Part shown: positions 39,364 through 48,689 of the stretch, piece after piece | Layout: each line of letters opens with the position of its first letter | How positions within the stretch are numbered: the first letter of the stretch is position 1 | Assembly (NCBI GenBank): GCA_002345545.1 | Contig: DDVW01000070.1 | Span: 49,637 to 113,636 of the forward strand | Direction: 5' to 3' | Source: Stenotrophomonas sp. UBA2302 | GTDB lineage: Bacteria > Pseudomonadota > Gammaproteobacteria > Xanthomonadales > Xanthomonadaceae | Length of the DNA stretch: 64,000 nt | Program-made: the position numbers and the translations under genes | The notes under the pieces: model-generated | Seen by the model: the letters and a program-made list of their open reading frames with translations, nothing else | Database searches by the model: none | What the model was told of the DNA's origin: nothing

Positions 39364-40299
39364 TTACTTCAGCTTGATCTCGCGCAGACGCTCTTCCAGG
39401 AAACCATGGGCGGTAATCGCCTCCGGATACCAGCTCGGGTTCTCCGCGGTGATGCACGAGGGCAGCACGTCGATCAGGAAATCCGGGTTCGGGTGCAGGA
39501 AGAACGGCACCGAGTAGCGCGGCTGGCGGGCCAGCTCACCCGGAGGATTGACCACCCGGTGGATGGTGGACGGATACACGTGGTTGGTCAGGCGCTGCAG
39601 CATGTCGCCGATATTGACGACGATGGTGTCGGCATCGGAGGTGAACGGCACCCACTCACCCTCGTGCGACTGCACCTCCAGACCAGCGGCACTGGCGCCT
39701 ACCAGCAGGGTGATGAAGTTGATGTCGCCATGGGCACCGGCGCGGACATTGGGGATGTCGTCGGTGGTGATCGGCGGGTAATGGATCGGGCGCAGGATCG
39801 AGTTGCCGTTGTTGGTCTTGTCGGCGAAATAGTCCTGCGGCAGGCCGATATGCAGCGCCAGCGCCGACAGCACGCGCGAGCCGAGCGCATCGAGCTTCTG
39901 GTACAGACCATAGCCATGCTCGCGGAAACCCGGCACCTCCTCCGGCCACAGGTTCGGCGGCATCACCTCGCGATACGGCGAATCGTCCGGAATCTCACGA
40001 CCGACATGCCAGAACTCCTTCAGGTCGAAGTGCTTGGAGCCCTTGGCGGTCTCCACACCGAACGGGGTATAGCCGCGCGCACCACCCCCACCAGCGACGT
40101 GATAACGCTTTTTCACCTCTTCCGGCAGCGCGAAAAACGCCTTGAACGCGGCGTAGGCGGCATCGATATCGGCCTGGGCGATGCCGTGGTTGCGGATACC
40201 GGCAAAGCCCCACTGCCGGTAAGCGGCCCCCAGCTCGGCGACGAAGGCGTCGCGGTCGGTCTCGAAACGGGTGATATCGAGGGTTGGAATCTGGCTCAC
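39364..40299 (-). CDS. 2-oxoglutarate/Fe(II)-dependent oxygenase, isopenicillin N synthase-like
   Basis: A 311-residue member of the non-haem iron oxygenases of the isopenicillin N synthase type. The iron ligands are visible: H-x-D in AGAHGDINFITLL, the distal His in TIHRVVNPPG, and RYSVPFFLHP supplies the Arg/Ser that holds 2-oxoglutarate. The N-terminal DIOX_N-like part has GFAGIRNHGI. The start GTG at 40299 (SQIPTLDITRFETD after the initiator) is preferred; the longer frame is not homologous. Related proteins oxidise small molecules, and the substrate here is unknown. It stands between glmM and tpiA and is the odd gene in an otherwise housekeeping run. Confidence 0.88.
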   Translation of the reverse strand: MSQIPTLDITRFETDRDAFVAELGAAYRQWGFAGIRNHGIAQADIDAAYAAFKAFFALPEEVKKRYHVAGGGGARGYTPFGVETAKGSKHFDLKEFWHVGREIPDDSPYREVMPPNLWPEEVPGFREHGYGLYQKLDALGSRVLSALALHIGLPQDYFADKTNNGNSILRPIHYPPITTDDIPNVRAGAHGDINFITLLVGASAAGLEVQSHEGEWVPFTSDADTIVVNIGDMLQRLTNHVYPSTIHRVVNPPGELARQPRYSVPFFLHPNPDFLIDVLPSCITAENPSWYPEAITAHGFLEERLREIKLK

Positions 40300-40424
40300 A
40301 ACACAATTCTCTAGAAGGATTCTGGACAGGGGTCCGGCCGCGCCGGACGTGCCTGCATTGTCGCAGATCAGCCCCTGCATGCCGTCAGGTGCCGCCAATC
40401 CAGCCGTCCGGATGGCTGCCCGGC

Positions 40425-40461
40425 AAAAAAATACCGGACAGAAGGTCACCCCTCTGCCCGG
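40425..40461 (-). terminator. Intrinsic terminator after glmM
   Basis: On the minus strand an 8-bp stem CCGGGCAG / CTGTCCGG (one G-U) with a 12-base loop is followed by TATTTTTTTG, 49 bases after the glmM stop. The long U-tract makes this one of the strongest terminators in the window. Confidence 0.82.
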
Positions 40462-40509
40462 CCCTTCATCCCAGCCAGCACCGCTACGCCAGGCGGCGTG
40501 GATACCGCT

Positions 40510-41880
40510 TTACGCGGCGGCGGCTTCGACCGCTTCGGCCAGACGCCCAAGCGTGGCCTGCACCAGCGCGGCATCCCCGGCCTCCACCGTCACCCGGACT
40601 ACCGGCTCGGTACCGGAGGGACGCAGGAAGGCGCGACCACGTCCGGCCACCGCTTCCTGCGCGCCAGCCAGCGCCGCGACCACCGCCGCGGACTGGACCA
40701 CATCCCTGGCCGACACTCCTGCGCCGATACGGACATTGACCGTCTGTTGCGGTACCCGGCTAAAGCCTTCCAGCGCCTGCTGCAGGGTGATGTCCCGGCG
40801 CTTGAGCACCTCCAGTACCTGCAATGCACTGATGATGCCGTCGCCGGTCGTCGCCCGGTCCAGGCACAGCAGGTGGCCGGATGCCTCACCGCCCAGCACC
40901 CCGCCGTGTTCCAGCAGGGCCTTGTGCACGTAGCGGTCGCCGACATTGGCGCGCACGAAGCCGATACCGGCCTGCGACAGCGCCTGCTCGAAACCGAAGT
41001 TGGTCATCAACGTGCCCACGACCGGCCCGTGCAGCCGCCCGCTTTCTTTCCAGTCCATCGCCAGCAGGTACAGCAGGTCGTCACCGTCATGGATGCCGCC
41101 ATCGCTGTCGACGAACAGCAGCCGGTCACCATCACCATCGAAGGCGATACCCAGATGAGCGCCGGTATCGCGCACGCGCGCAACCAGTGCCTCGGGGTGG
41201 ACCGAGCCGACGCCCGCATTGATGTTCACGCCATTGGGTTCGGCACCGATGGCATCGACACTGGCACCCAGCTCACGCAGCACCAGCGGCGCCACCTGGT
41301 AGGTCGCACCATTGGCGCAATCCACCGCGATGCGCATGCCCTCCAGACCGAAGTCGCGCGGCACGGAATTCTTGCAGGCCTCCACATAGCGGCCGATGGC
41401 ATCGCGCGTGCGCACGGTCTTGCCCAGCCGCTCCGAAGAGACGGTCTGGAAAGGAAGCTCGAGCGCGGCCTCGATCGACAGCTCAGTCGCATCGTCAAGC
41501 TTCTCGCCCTGCGCGGAAAAGAACTTGATGCCGTTGTCGTGGTGTGGATTGTGCGAGGCGGAGATGACGATGCCGCCATCGGCACGCAACGAGCGGGTCA
41601 GGTGTGCCACCGCCGGTGTCGGCATCGGCCCCATCAACTGCACATGCACACCGGCCGCGACCAGCCCGGCCTCCAGCGCCGCCTCGAACATGTAGTTCGA
41701 GATGCGGGTGTCCTTGCCGATCACCACCAGCGGCTTGCGATCGCTGCCACGGGCACGAACCTCCTGTACCAGTGCCTGGCCATAGGCGTTGCCAAGACGC
41801 AGCACGAAATCGGCGGAAATCGCCCCTTCACCAACCCGACCACGGATGCCGTCGGTCCCGAAGTATTTGCGTGCGGACAT
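40510..41880 (-). CDS. glmM: Phosphoglucosamine mutase
   Basis: GlmM converts glucosamine-6-phosphate to glucosamine-1-phosphate on the way to UDP-GlcNAc for peptidoglycan and lipid A. The 456-residue protein starts [19 protein letters not shown] and has the phosphoserine loop [12 protein letters not shown] (Ser109), the metal loop FDGDGDRL and the C-terminal phosphate-binding [11 protein letters not shown]. It begins immediately after the accD stop (TGAATG) and is followed by a strong terminator. Confidence 0.96.
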   Translation of the reverse strand: MSARKYFGTDGIRGRVGEGAISADFVLRLGNAYGQALVQEVRARGSDRKPLVVIGKDTRISNYMFEAALEAGLVAAGVHVQLMGPMPTPAVAHLTRSLRADGGIVISASHNPHHDNGIKFFSAQGEKLDDATELSIEAALELPFQTVSSERLGKTVRTRDAIGRYVEACKNSVPRDFGLEGMRIAVDCANGATYQVAPLVLRELGASVDAIGAEPNGVNINAGVGSVHPEALVARVRDTGAHLGIAFDGDGDRLLFVDSDGGIHDGDDLLYLLAMDWKESGRLHGPVVGTLMTNFGFEQALSQAGIGFVRANVGDRYVHKALLEHGGVLGGEASGHLLCLDRATTGDGIISALQVLEVLKRRDITLQQALEGFSRVPQQTVNVRIGAGVSARDVVQSAAVVAALAGAQEAVAGRGRAFLRPSGTEPVVRVTVEAGDAALVQATLGRLAEAVEAAAA

Positions 41881-42768
41881 TCAGGCGGCCACAGAGTCTT
41901 TTTCGGGCTGCTCCTGCAGCAGCATCATCGCCATCAATGCGGCCAGGCGATCACGCATTTCACGGCGATCACAGATCTGGTCGATGGCACCATGTTCCAG
42001 CAGGAATTCCGAGCGCTGGAAGCCTTCGGGCAGCTTCTCGCGCACGGTCTGCTCGATCACGCGTGGGCCGGCGAAGCCGATCAGCGCCTGCGGCTCGGCG
42101 ATGTTGATATCCCCCAGCATCGCGAACGAAGCCGACACACCACCGGTAGTCGGGTGGGTCAGCACCGAGATGTACGGCAGGCCGGCGGCGCGCAGCTTGC
42201 CCAGCGCCGCAGAGGTCTTGGCCATCTGCATCAGCGAGAACAGGCCCTCCTGCATGCGCGCGCCACCGCTGGCGGAGAAGCACACATACGGGCAACCGAG
42301 CTCCAGCGCGGTTTCGGCCGCCAGCGAGAAGCGCTCGCCCACTACCGAGCCCATCGAGCCGCCCATGTAGGCGAAGTCGAACGAGGACGCCACCAGCGGC
42401 CGCCCCTTCAGCAAGCCGCGCATGGCGATCAGCGCGTCGTACTCGCCGGTGCTCTTCTGGCTGGCCTTGATGCGGTCGACGTATTTCTTCTGGTCCTTGA
42501 ACTTGAGCACGTCGGTCGGCCCGAGGCGGGCGGCGATCTCGGCGGTACTGCCGGCGTCGAACAACGCAGCCAGGCGTGCGCGTGCGCGGATCGCCATGTG
42601 GTGCCCGCACTTGGGACAGACCTCAAGGTTCTCCTCCAGCTCCGGGCGGTACAGGGCCACGCCGCAACTGCTGCACTTTTCCCACAAGCCCTCGGGGACG
42701 CTGCGCTTCTTGGAGGGGGTGTTGTCGGTACGGATGCCGGACGGCATCAACTTGCTGAGCCAACTCAT
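41881..42768 (-). CDS. accD: Acetyl-CoA carboxylase carboxyltransferase subunit beta
   Basis: AccD with AccA transfers the carboxyl group from biotin to acetyl-CoA in the first step of fatty acid synthesis. The 295-residue protein has an N-terminal zinc ribbon with four cysteines (CSSCG and CPKCG) and a crotonase-like carboxyltransferase domain with [10 protein letters not shown] and [11 protein letters not shown]. The ATG at 42768 ([14 protein letters not shown]) is preferred to a GTG four codons earlier. Its stop codon abuts the glmM ATG. Confidence 0.96.
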   Translation of the reverse strand: MSWLSKLMPSGIRTDNTPSKKRSVPEGLWEKCSSCGVALYRPELEENLEVCPKCGHHMAIRARARLAALFDAGSTAEIAARLGPTDVLKFKDQKKYVDRIKASQKSTGEYDALIAMRGLLKGRPLVASSFDFAYMGGSMGSVVGERFSLAAETALELGCPYVCFSASGGARMQEGLFSLMQMAKTSAALGKLRAAGLPYISVLTHPTTGGVSASFAMLGDINIAEPQALIGFAGPRVIEQTVREKLPEGFQRSEFLLEHGAIDQICDRREMRDRLAALMAMMLLQEQPEKDSVAA

Positions 42769-42870
42769 GCTGGATGACACTTCCGTTCAGGGCGACCCTG
42801 CGGCCGCGACAGACCGACAGTCTAGCGCGCGGTCGCAAACCGACGGTAGCGTACAGAAGCCGCCGTCTGA

Positions 42871-43680
42871 TCAGGCATCCAGCGTCTGCCGCAGCGGGAC
42901 CAGGAACTCCGCCGCACGGCGTGCGGCCTCTTCGGCCGATCCTGCGCCCGCCATCGTCGCCACCAGCGCGCTGCCGACCACGACGCCATCGGCATCGACC
43001 GCCATCGCTGCCGCACTGGCCGCATCCTTGATGCCGAAGCCGGCCACCACCGGTGTTTTGGTCCGGCTGCGCAGCAGGCGCAGGCGCTCGCCGGCAGCGG
43101 TGCTGTCCAACCGCTCCGACGCACCGGTCACGCCGGCAAAGCTGACGTAATACAGATAGCCCTGCGCAGCCGCGCACAAGGTATCCATGCGCCCGGGGCT
43201 GCTGGTCGGCGAGGCCAGCAGCACCAGCGCCAGCCCTACGGCGTCGAACGCGGCGCGGATCTCATCGGCCTCTTCCGGCGGCAGGTCCACCAGCAGCACG
43301 CCATCCACACCGGCCGCGACCATCTCTTCGGCATAGCGGCTGGCGCCACGGATCTCGACCGGATTCAGGTAGCCCATCAACACCACCGGCGTCACCGCAT
43401 CGGTCTGCCGGAACTGCGCCACCGTATCCATTACGTACTGGCGGCCGGCACCACGGGCCAGCGCCAGCTCGGAGCTGCGCTGGATGGTCGGACCATCGGC
43501 CATCGGGTCGGAGAACGGCACGCCCAGCTCGATCACGTCGGCACCCGCCTGGACCAGCGCGTGCATCACCGGCACGGTCGCCTCCAGCGACGGATCACCG
43601 GCGGTGATGAACGGGATCAGCGCCTTGCGGCCGGAAGCGCGCAGGCGCGCGAAGCATTCGTCGATTCGGGTCACAGCCAT
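42871..43680 (-). CDS. trpA: Tryptophan synthase alpha subunit
   Basis: TrpA cleaves indole-3-glycerol phosphate and channels indole to TrpB. The 269-residue barrel has the catalytic Glu in ADVIELGVPFSDPMADGP and the Asp in LLVDLPPEE, with the phosphate-binding FAGVTG and GFGIKDA. The start ATG at 43680 is one base after the lipoprotein stop (TGAGATG), so translation is coupled to it. An upstream TTG is possible but less likely. Confidence 0.96.
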   Translation of the reverse strand: MAVTRIDECFARLRASGRKALIPFITAGDPSLEATVPVMHALVQAGADVIELGVPFSDPMADGPTIQRSSELALARGAGRQYVMDTVAQFRQTDAVTPVVLMGYLNPVEIRGASRYAEEMVAAGVDGVLLVDLPPEEADEIRAAFDAVGLALVLLASPTSSPGRMDTLCAAAQGYLYYVSFAGVTGASERLDSTAAGERLRLLRSRTKTPVVAGFGIKDAASAAAMAVDADGVVVGSALVATMAGAGSAEEAARRAAEFLVPLRQTLDA

Positions 43681-43681
43681 C

Positions 43682-44313
43682 TCAGGCACATCCTTCAATC
43701 AGTTCAACCGCGTCAGGCTGGCCCCAGTAGATGGAGGTGACCAGACCATTGAGTGTTTCCAGGCGCAAGGCCAGCTGGGTGGCCTTGTCGGTCCAGGTCA
43801 GGTAATCGCCGTCGGGCGACACATAGGCGTGCGGGCTGACCACCACGCCGGCAGGCAGGCGCTGCTTCGCCTCGGCTACGCCCATGCCCACCCACAGGCC
43901 AAACGGAATTGGCGGCGCGGCAGCCGGCGGCGCATCGACGCGCACGCTCAGGTCACCTTCGCCATGCACGTCGAAGCGTGCGATGCGCTCGCCGATCACC
44001 ATCATCGACATGCCTTCCGGCAAGGTGCCACGGTCGTAATACTCGCAGTCGCCTTCCATCGCCTCGCGCATACCTGCCGATACGAAGGCGTCATCACCCG
44101 GCCCCTTGCCGAACAACGCACCGATGCGCAGTTCGCCAACGGCGGCCAGTTGCGCGGCGGCAGCCGGCGAGGCCGGTTCCGCTACCGGTGCAGCTTCCGG
44201 CGATGTGGGCGGCGCGCTTGCCGGCAGTGGACGCACTTCCGGCTCCGGCGGCTTGCAGGCCAGCAGCGCCATGCCCAGGCAGGCCAGCGCGCCGCTGCGG
44301 ATCAACTGCCGGC

Positions 44314-44317
<4 letters not shown>
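43682..44317 (-). CDS. Predicted lipoprotein encoded between trpB and trpA
   Basis: A 211-residue protein with an N-terminal lipoprotein signal: positively charged start, hydrophobic core and the lipobox L18-L19-A20-C21. A Pro/Ala-rich linker of about 40 residues follows, then a globular domain without a motif I recognise (segments [15 protein letters not shown] and [15 protein letters not shown]). The GTG start overlaps the trpB stop (GTGA), and its own stop is one base from the trpA ATG, so it is translated as part of trpB-lipoprotein-trpA. Lys at +2 after the Cys does not suggest inner-membrane retention, so an outer-membrane location is likelier. Its function is unknown, and its place inside the tryptophan operon does not explain it. 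Confidence 0.8.
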
Positions 44318-45531
<1,214 letters not shown>

Positions 45532-45606
45532 GGCAATCACGGCAGCAATAAACAGGACTGCAATCTAGCGCAGCCAAGCTGACATGAATATCGATAATTC
45601 CTCGGC

Positions 45607-45629
45607 CATGTGTTAGAAAAACTCACATG
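45607..45629. promoter_or_regulatory. Candidate TrpI operator between trpB and trpI
   Basis: A perfect inverted repeat CATGTG-N11-CACATG lies in the 214-base divergent region. A possible trpB -10 box (TAGATT on the minus strand, 45567-45562) puts the repeat centre near -60, where LysR-type activators usually bind. The size and dyad fit a LysR-type site; the protein-site match is an inference from position. Confidence 0.6.
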
Positions 45630-45745
45630 AAAAAGCGACAGGACAGCTGTTTTCCACAGCGAAGCCGCCCGAAGGATGGCGCAGGGCCGATTTTCGCTCC
45701 TGCAAAACCGGTATTCCCGCCATCCATGGCGGTCAGATGTGCGCC

Positions 45746-46636
45746 ATGAGCGACCATGCCCTGCCCTCGCTCAACGCCCTGCGCGCTTTCGAGGCCGCCG
45801 CGCGCCTGCGCAGCGTCAGTCTGGCCGCCACCGAGCTGCACGTCACCCACGGTGCGGTCAGCCGCCAGCTGCGACTGCTTGAGGAGGAGCTGGGATTGGC
45901 GCTGTTCGAACGCGATGGCCGCGGCATCCGCCCCAGCGCCGCCGGCCATCGCCTGCTGGAGGCCAGCTCGGCGGCATTCGCGCAGATCGGTAACTGCGTG
46001 GCGGCGCTGCGCCGGCCGCAGCGCGACGAGGCCTTCGTGCTCGGCTGCCCGGGCAGCATCCTCGCCCGCTGGATGATCCCGCGCCTGCACAACCTGCAGC
46101 GCGACCTGCCGCAGTTGACACTGCACCTGGCGGCGCAGGAAGGCGACTTCGCTCCGCGCCTGGACGGCCTGGATGCCGCGCTGATGCTGGGACAGGCGCC
46201 GTGGCCGGAAGACTGGCAGGTGCACATACTGGCAACCGAGCGGATCGGCCCGGTGTTCAGCCCGACCATGCCCGGTGCGGACGAGCTGGCGCGGCTGCCG
46301 CTCCATGCCCTCCATGACCACGCCCTGCTGCACACCCGTTCACGCCCGCAGGCCTGGCCGACGTGGGCCGCGCTCAAAGGTATCGACCACCAGCACCTGC
46401 GCTACGGCACCGGTTTCGAGCATCTGTATTACCTGCTGGAAGCGGCTGTCGCCGGACTGGGAGTGGCCATCGCACCACAGCCACTGGTCGCCGGGGAACT
46501 TGCCAGCGGCCGCCTGATCGCGCCCTGGGGCTTTGTCGATACCGAAGGCTGCTGGGCGCTGTGCACGGCGGGAGGGCGCGAAGATCCGCGGACAGCCATG
46601 CTCGCCAACTGGCTGGAAAAACAGCTGGCCCGATAG
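45746..46636 (+). CDS. trpI: LysR-type regulator of tryptophan synthase genes (TrpI-like)
   Basis: A 296-residue LysR-family regulator. The N-terminal winged helix (about residues 1-60) has LPSLNALRAFEAAARLRSVS and the helix AATELHVTHGAVSRQLRLLE. The C-terminal effector domain has the usual type 2 periplasmic-binding fold look (FVLGCPGSILARWMIPRL). It is the only plus-strand chromosomal gene here and stands divergent from trpB, the same layout as trpI-trpBA in Pseudomonas, where TrpI activates trpBA on sensing indoleglycerol phosphate. The start is taken at the ATG at 45746; an ATG three codons earlier (45737) is possible. Confidence 0.85.
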   Translation: MSDHALPSLNALRAFEAAARLRSVSLAATELHVTHGAVSRQLRLLEEELGLALFERDGRGIRPSAAGHRLLEASSAAFAQIGNCVAALRRPQRDEAFVLGCPGSILARWMIPRLHNLQRDLPQLTLHLAAQEGDFAPRLDGLDAALMLGQAPWPEDWQVHILATERIGPVFSPTMPGADELARLPLHALHDHALLHTRSRPQAWPTWAALKGIDHQHLRYGTGFEHLYYLLEAAVAGLGVAIAPQPLVAGELASGRLIAPWGFVDTEGCWALCTAGGREDPRTAMLANWLEKQLAR

Positions 46637-46781
46637 GAGCGGCGCAAGCCACCAAGCGCGGTAAAGCGTGGGGAGCGCCAAACTTCACGCTCCTGCCCTC
46701 CCCTTTGCCGCGCAACAGGAAGGCGGCGAAGCCTCACTTCATTGATGCGCGCAGCGGCTGCAAAGACCGCAGTCCCCACTA

Positions 46782-46822
46782 CCGGCAGGCTCCTGTTCCG
46801 CGGCTTACGCCGCGCCTGCCGG
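46782..46822 (-). terminator. Nested hairpin over the stop codon of the TelA-family gene
   Basis: On the minus strand a 9-bp outer stem CCGGCAGGC / GCCTGCCGG encloses an inner stem GCGGC / GCCGC whose loop is GTAA, so the TAA stop codon of the TelA gene sits in the inner loop. There is no U-tract. It may be a Rho-linked end or an mRNA-stability structure; trpI ends convergently 146 bases away. Confidence 0.4.
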
Positions 46823-47911
46823 CCGGGTCGGCAACGCCAGCCGTTGCTGCACATCCTCGCGCAGGCGTGCAAGCTCCACCTCGGCCTGCTGCCGTTGCTG
46901 CATGCCTTCGCGATGGATGCTGCGCACCTCCTCCACCGTGGCGATCAGCTGCTCATGCACATGCCGCAGGGTCGCCACGTCGATCACCGCCCGCTGGTTG
47001 GCCTTGGCCGTTTCCACCGAGGTCTGCCGCATCAGGTCGGCATTGCGCCGCATCAGCTCGTTGGTGGCGTCGTCGATGGCGTTGGACAGGTCCACCGCGT
47101 TCTTCTGCTCGCCCAGCGACAGCTGGATGGCGAACTGGCGCTTCCACGAGGGAATGGTGATGTCGCGCACCGCATTGAATTTTTCAATCAGCTGGATGGC
47201 GTTGGCCTGGATCAGCCGGATCATCGGCAGCGACTGGTCGGCGGCATGCTGCATCACCGTCAGGTCGCCCACCCGTTTGTCGAGCAGGCGGATGGCGTTG
47301 TCGACTTCGCCGCGACGGATGCGCGACTGCGGGTCTTCGTGGCCGGCCAAGGCATGCAGCTCGGCGTTGAGTCCGGCCAGCCGCTGTTTGCCGGCGGCAA
47401 TGTGCAGGCCCAAGCTCTGCCGCTCGTCACGGACAATGGCGTGCATGCGGTCGAACTCGCCGACCCGCTGGCCCATCTGTGACTGCTGCTCACCCACGTC
47501 GCGCATCAGCTGCTCGATCTGCTGGTTGGTATCGCTGAACTTCTGTACCAGCTCACCCTTGGACGCGCGCATGCGGTCGATCAGACCGCCGATCACCGGC
47601 ACCTTGGAGCGCTCATGCAGGCTGTCCAGCTTCAGCGAGCGGGCAATACGCACCACCTCGCCCAGCTTGTCGCCGGATGCATCCAGGTCGCGGTTGCGCA
47701 CGTGCTCAAGCAGCTGGCTGGAAAACACCGCGCTCTTGCCCGCCGCCTCGCGGCCGAACACGTGCAGGTTCCCCGGGCTGATGTCATCCAGCGTGCGCAC
47801 GATCTGCGCGATCTGCGGGCGATCGGTCTCGGTCAGGCCCAGTGCCACCAGCGTGGTGGCGTCCACGTCCGCGGAGGGACCGGCCGGCAGTGGCAGGGTG
47901 TCCTGGGTCAT
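46805..47911 (-). CDS. TelA-family (toxic anion resistance) protein
   Basis: A 368-residue protein of the TelA/KlaA/YaaN family. These are mostly helical, cytoplasmic, and linked by neighbourhood to tellurite resistance and stress-response clusters; their biochemical role is not established. Family segments are seen in VIGGLIDRMRASKGELVQKF, LGLHIAAGKQRLAGLNAEL and ITIPSWKRQFAIQLSLGEQK, followed by a long coiled coil. The start ATG at 47911 has AAGGAG 8 bases upstream. It is the last gene of the flotillin/AAA+ block, 64 bases after the unknown 237-residue gene. No ter genes are present in this window. Confidence 0.88.
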   Translation of the reverse strand: MTQDTLPLPAGPSADVDATTLVALGLTETDRPQIAQIVRTLDDISPGNLHVFGREAAGKSAVFSSQLLEHVRNRDLDASGDKLGEVVRIARSLKLDSLHERSKVPVIGGLIDRMRASKGELVQKFSDTNQQIEQLMRDVGEQQSQMGQRVGEFDRMHAIVRDERQSLGLHIAAGKQRLAGLNAELHALAGHEDPQSRIRRGEVDNAIRLLDKRVGDLTVMQHAADQSLPMIRLIQANAIQLIEKFNAVRDITIPSWKRQFAIQLSLGEQKNAVDLSNAIDDATNELMRRNADLMRQTSVETAKANQRAVIDVATLRHVHEQLIATVEEVRSIHREGMQQRQQAEVELARLREDVQQRLALPTRPAGAA

Positions 47912-47975
47912 CAGCTGTTCTCCTTGAGCAAGACGCGCGACACATCGCGCGAGCAGTCAGTTGCGGGGCGGTTAT

Positions 47976-48689
47976 TCAACGCAGTCTAGCCTGCATGGCC
48001 ATGATTTCATCGACAATGCGCGCCTGGGCTTCGGCCGCCTTGGCCAGTGCCGCGGGCATGCCTGCGGCGCGTTGCACGAGGGTCTGTTGTCGCCACAGCG
48101 GCAGCAGCACGTCGCGGATGCGCTGGTAGCGTTCGATCAACTCCACGCCCTGGGCATGCAGCAGGCGCAGCTGCCCGGCTTCGGTCTGCCGCAGCCGCGC
48201 CAGCCCACGCAGGTGCTGCAGGCGCCGTTGCAGCGCGGCCTGCGATACGGGTTCCATGGGTGCAGGCAGCGCCTCGCCGGCCGCAGCCCAGGCATCGATT
48301 GCCGCCACCGCCGCTTCCACCCGCACCAGTTGCTGCTGGTGCCGGTCGAGCTCCTGCTGCAATGCCTGCAAGCCGTCATCGGCGCGCAGCAGGCAGACAT
48401 CCAGCTGTCCGGCCAGTTGTTCGGCCTGCACCTGCGCTTCGACATCACGGCCCAGCAGCCGCCCCCACAAACCCACCGAGCGCCGGATCCGGCGGCCATC
48501 ATGGGCCTGCATGGCCTGACGGACGTTGTCCATTTCCGCCACCAGCGCAGCGGCCGCCCCCGTCTTGGCAGGCGCGCCGATCAAGCGCTCCACCGCAGCC
48601 AGCAGCTCACCGCCATAGCCGGCCACCGCCAGCGGATCAGTGGTCTGCAAGGCCGGATGCGGCGGCGTGGGCAGCAGTGGATCAGGCAT
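47976..48689 (-). CDS. Uncharacterised helical protein of the flotillin/AAA+ block
   Basis: I do not recognise this 237-residue protein. It is rich in Ala, Leu, Gln and Arg, has no signal peptide or membrane helix, and most of it (about residues 70-230) looks like long amphipathic helices or coiled coil. A mild resemblance in helical style to the TelA protein encoded next suggests a partner or truncated relative, but that is only an impression. Its ATG at 48689 lies 8 bases inside the end of the giant AAA+ gene, so it is translationally coupled to it. Confidence 0.75.
   Translation of the reverse strand: MPDPLLPTPPHPALQTTDPLAVAGYGGELLAAVERLIGAPAKTGAAAALVAEMDNVRQAMQAHDGRRIRRSVGLWGRLLGRDVEAQVQAEQLAGQLDVCLLRADDGLQALQQELDRHQQQLVRVEAAVAAIDAWAAAGEALPAPMEPVSQAALQRRLQHLRGLARLRQTEAGQLRLLHAQGVELIERYQRIRDVLLPLWRQQTLVQRAAGMPAALAKAAEAQARIVDEIMAMQARLR

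Noticed and set aside
45583..45600. Near-palindrome around ATCGAT as a second full TrpI operator
   Set aside because: The arms are offset by a base and not a perfect dyad; only the repeat at 45607-45629 was annotated, though this element may be the activation half-site.
46665..46693. Hairpin between trpI and the TelA gene as a bidirectional terminator
   Set aside because: Two mutually exclusive 6-bp stems (AGCGTG/CACGCT and GGAGCG/CGCTCC) occur, without a U-tract; too weak to call.
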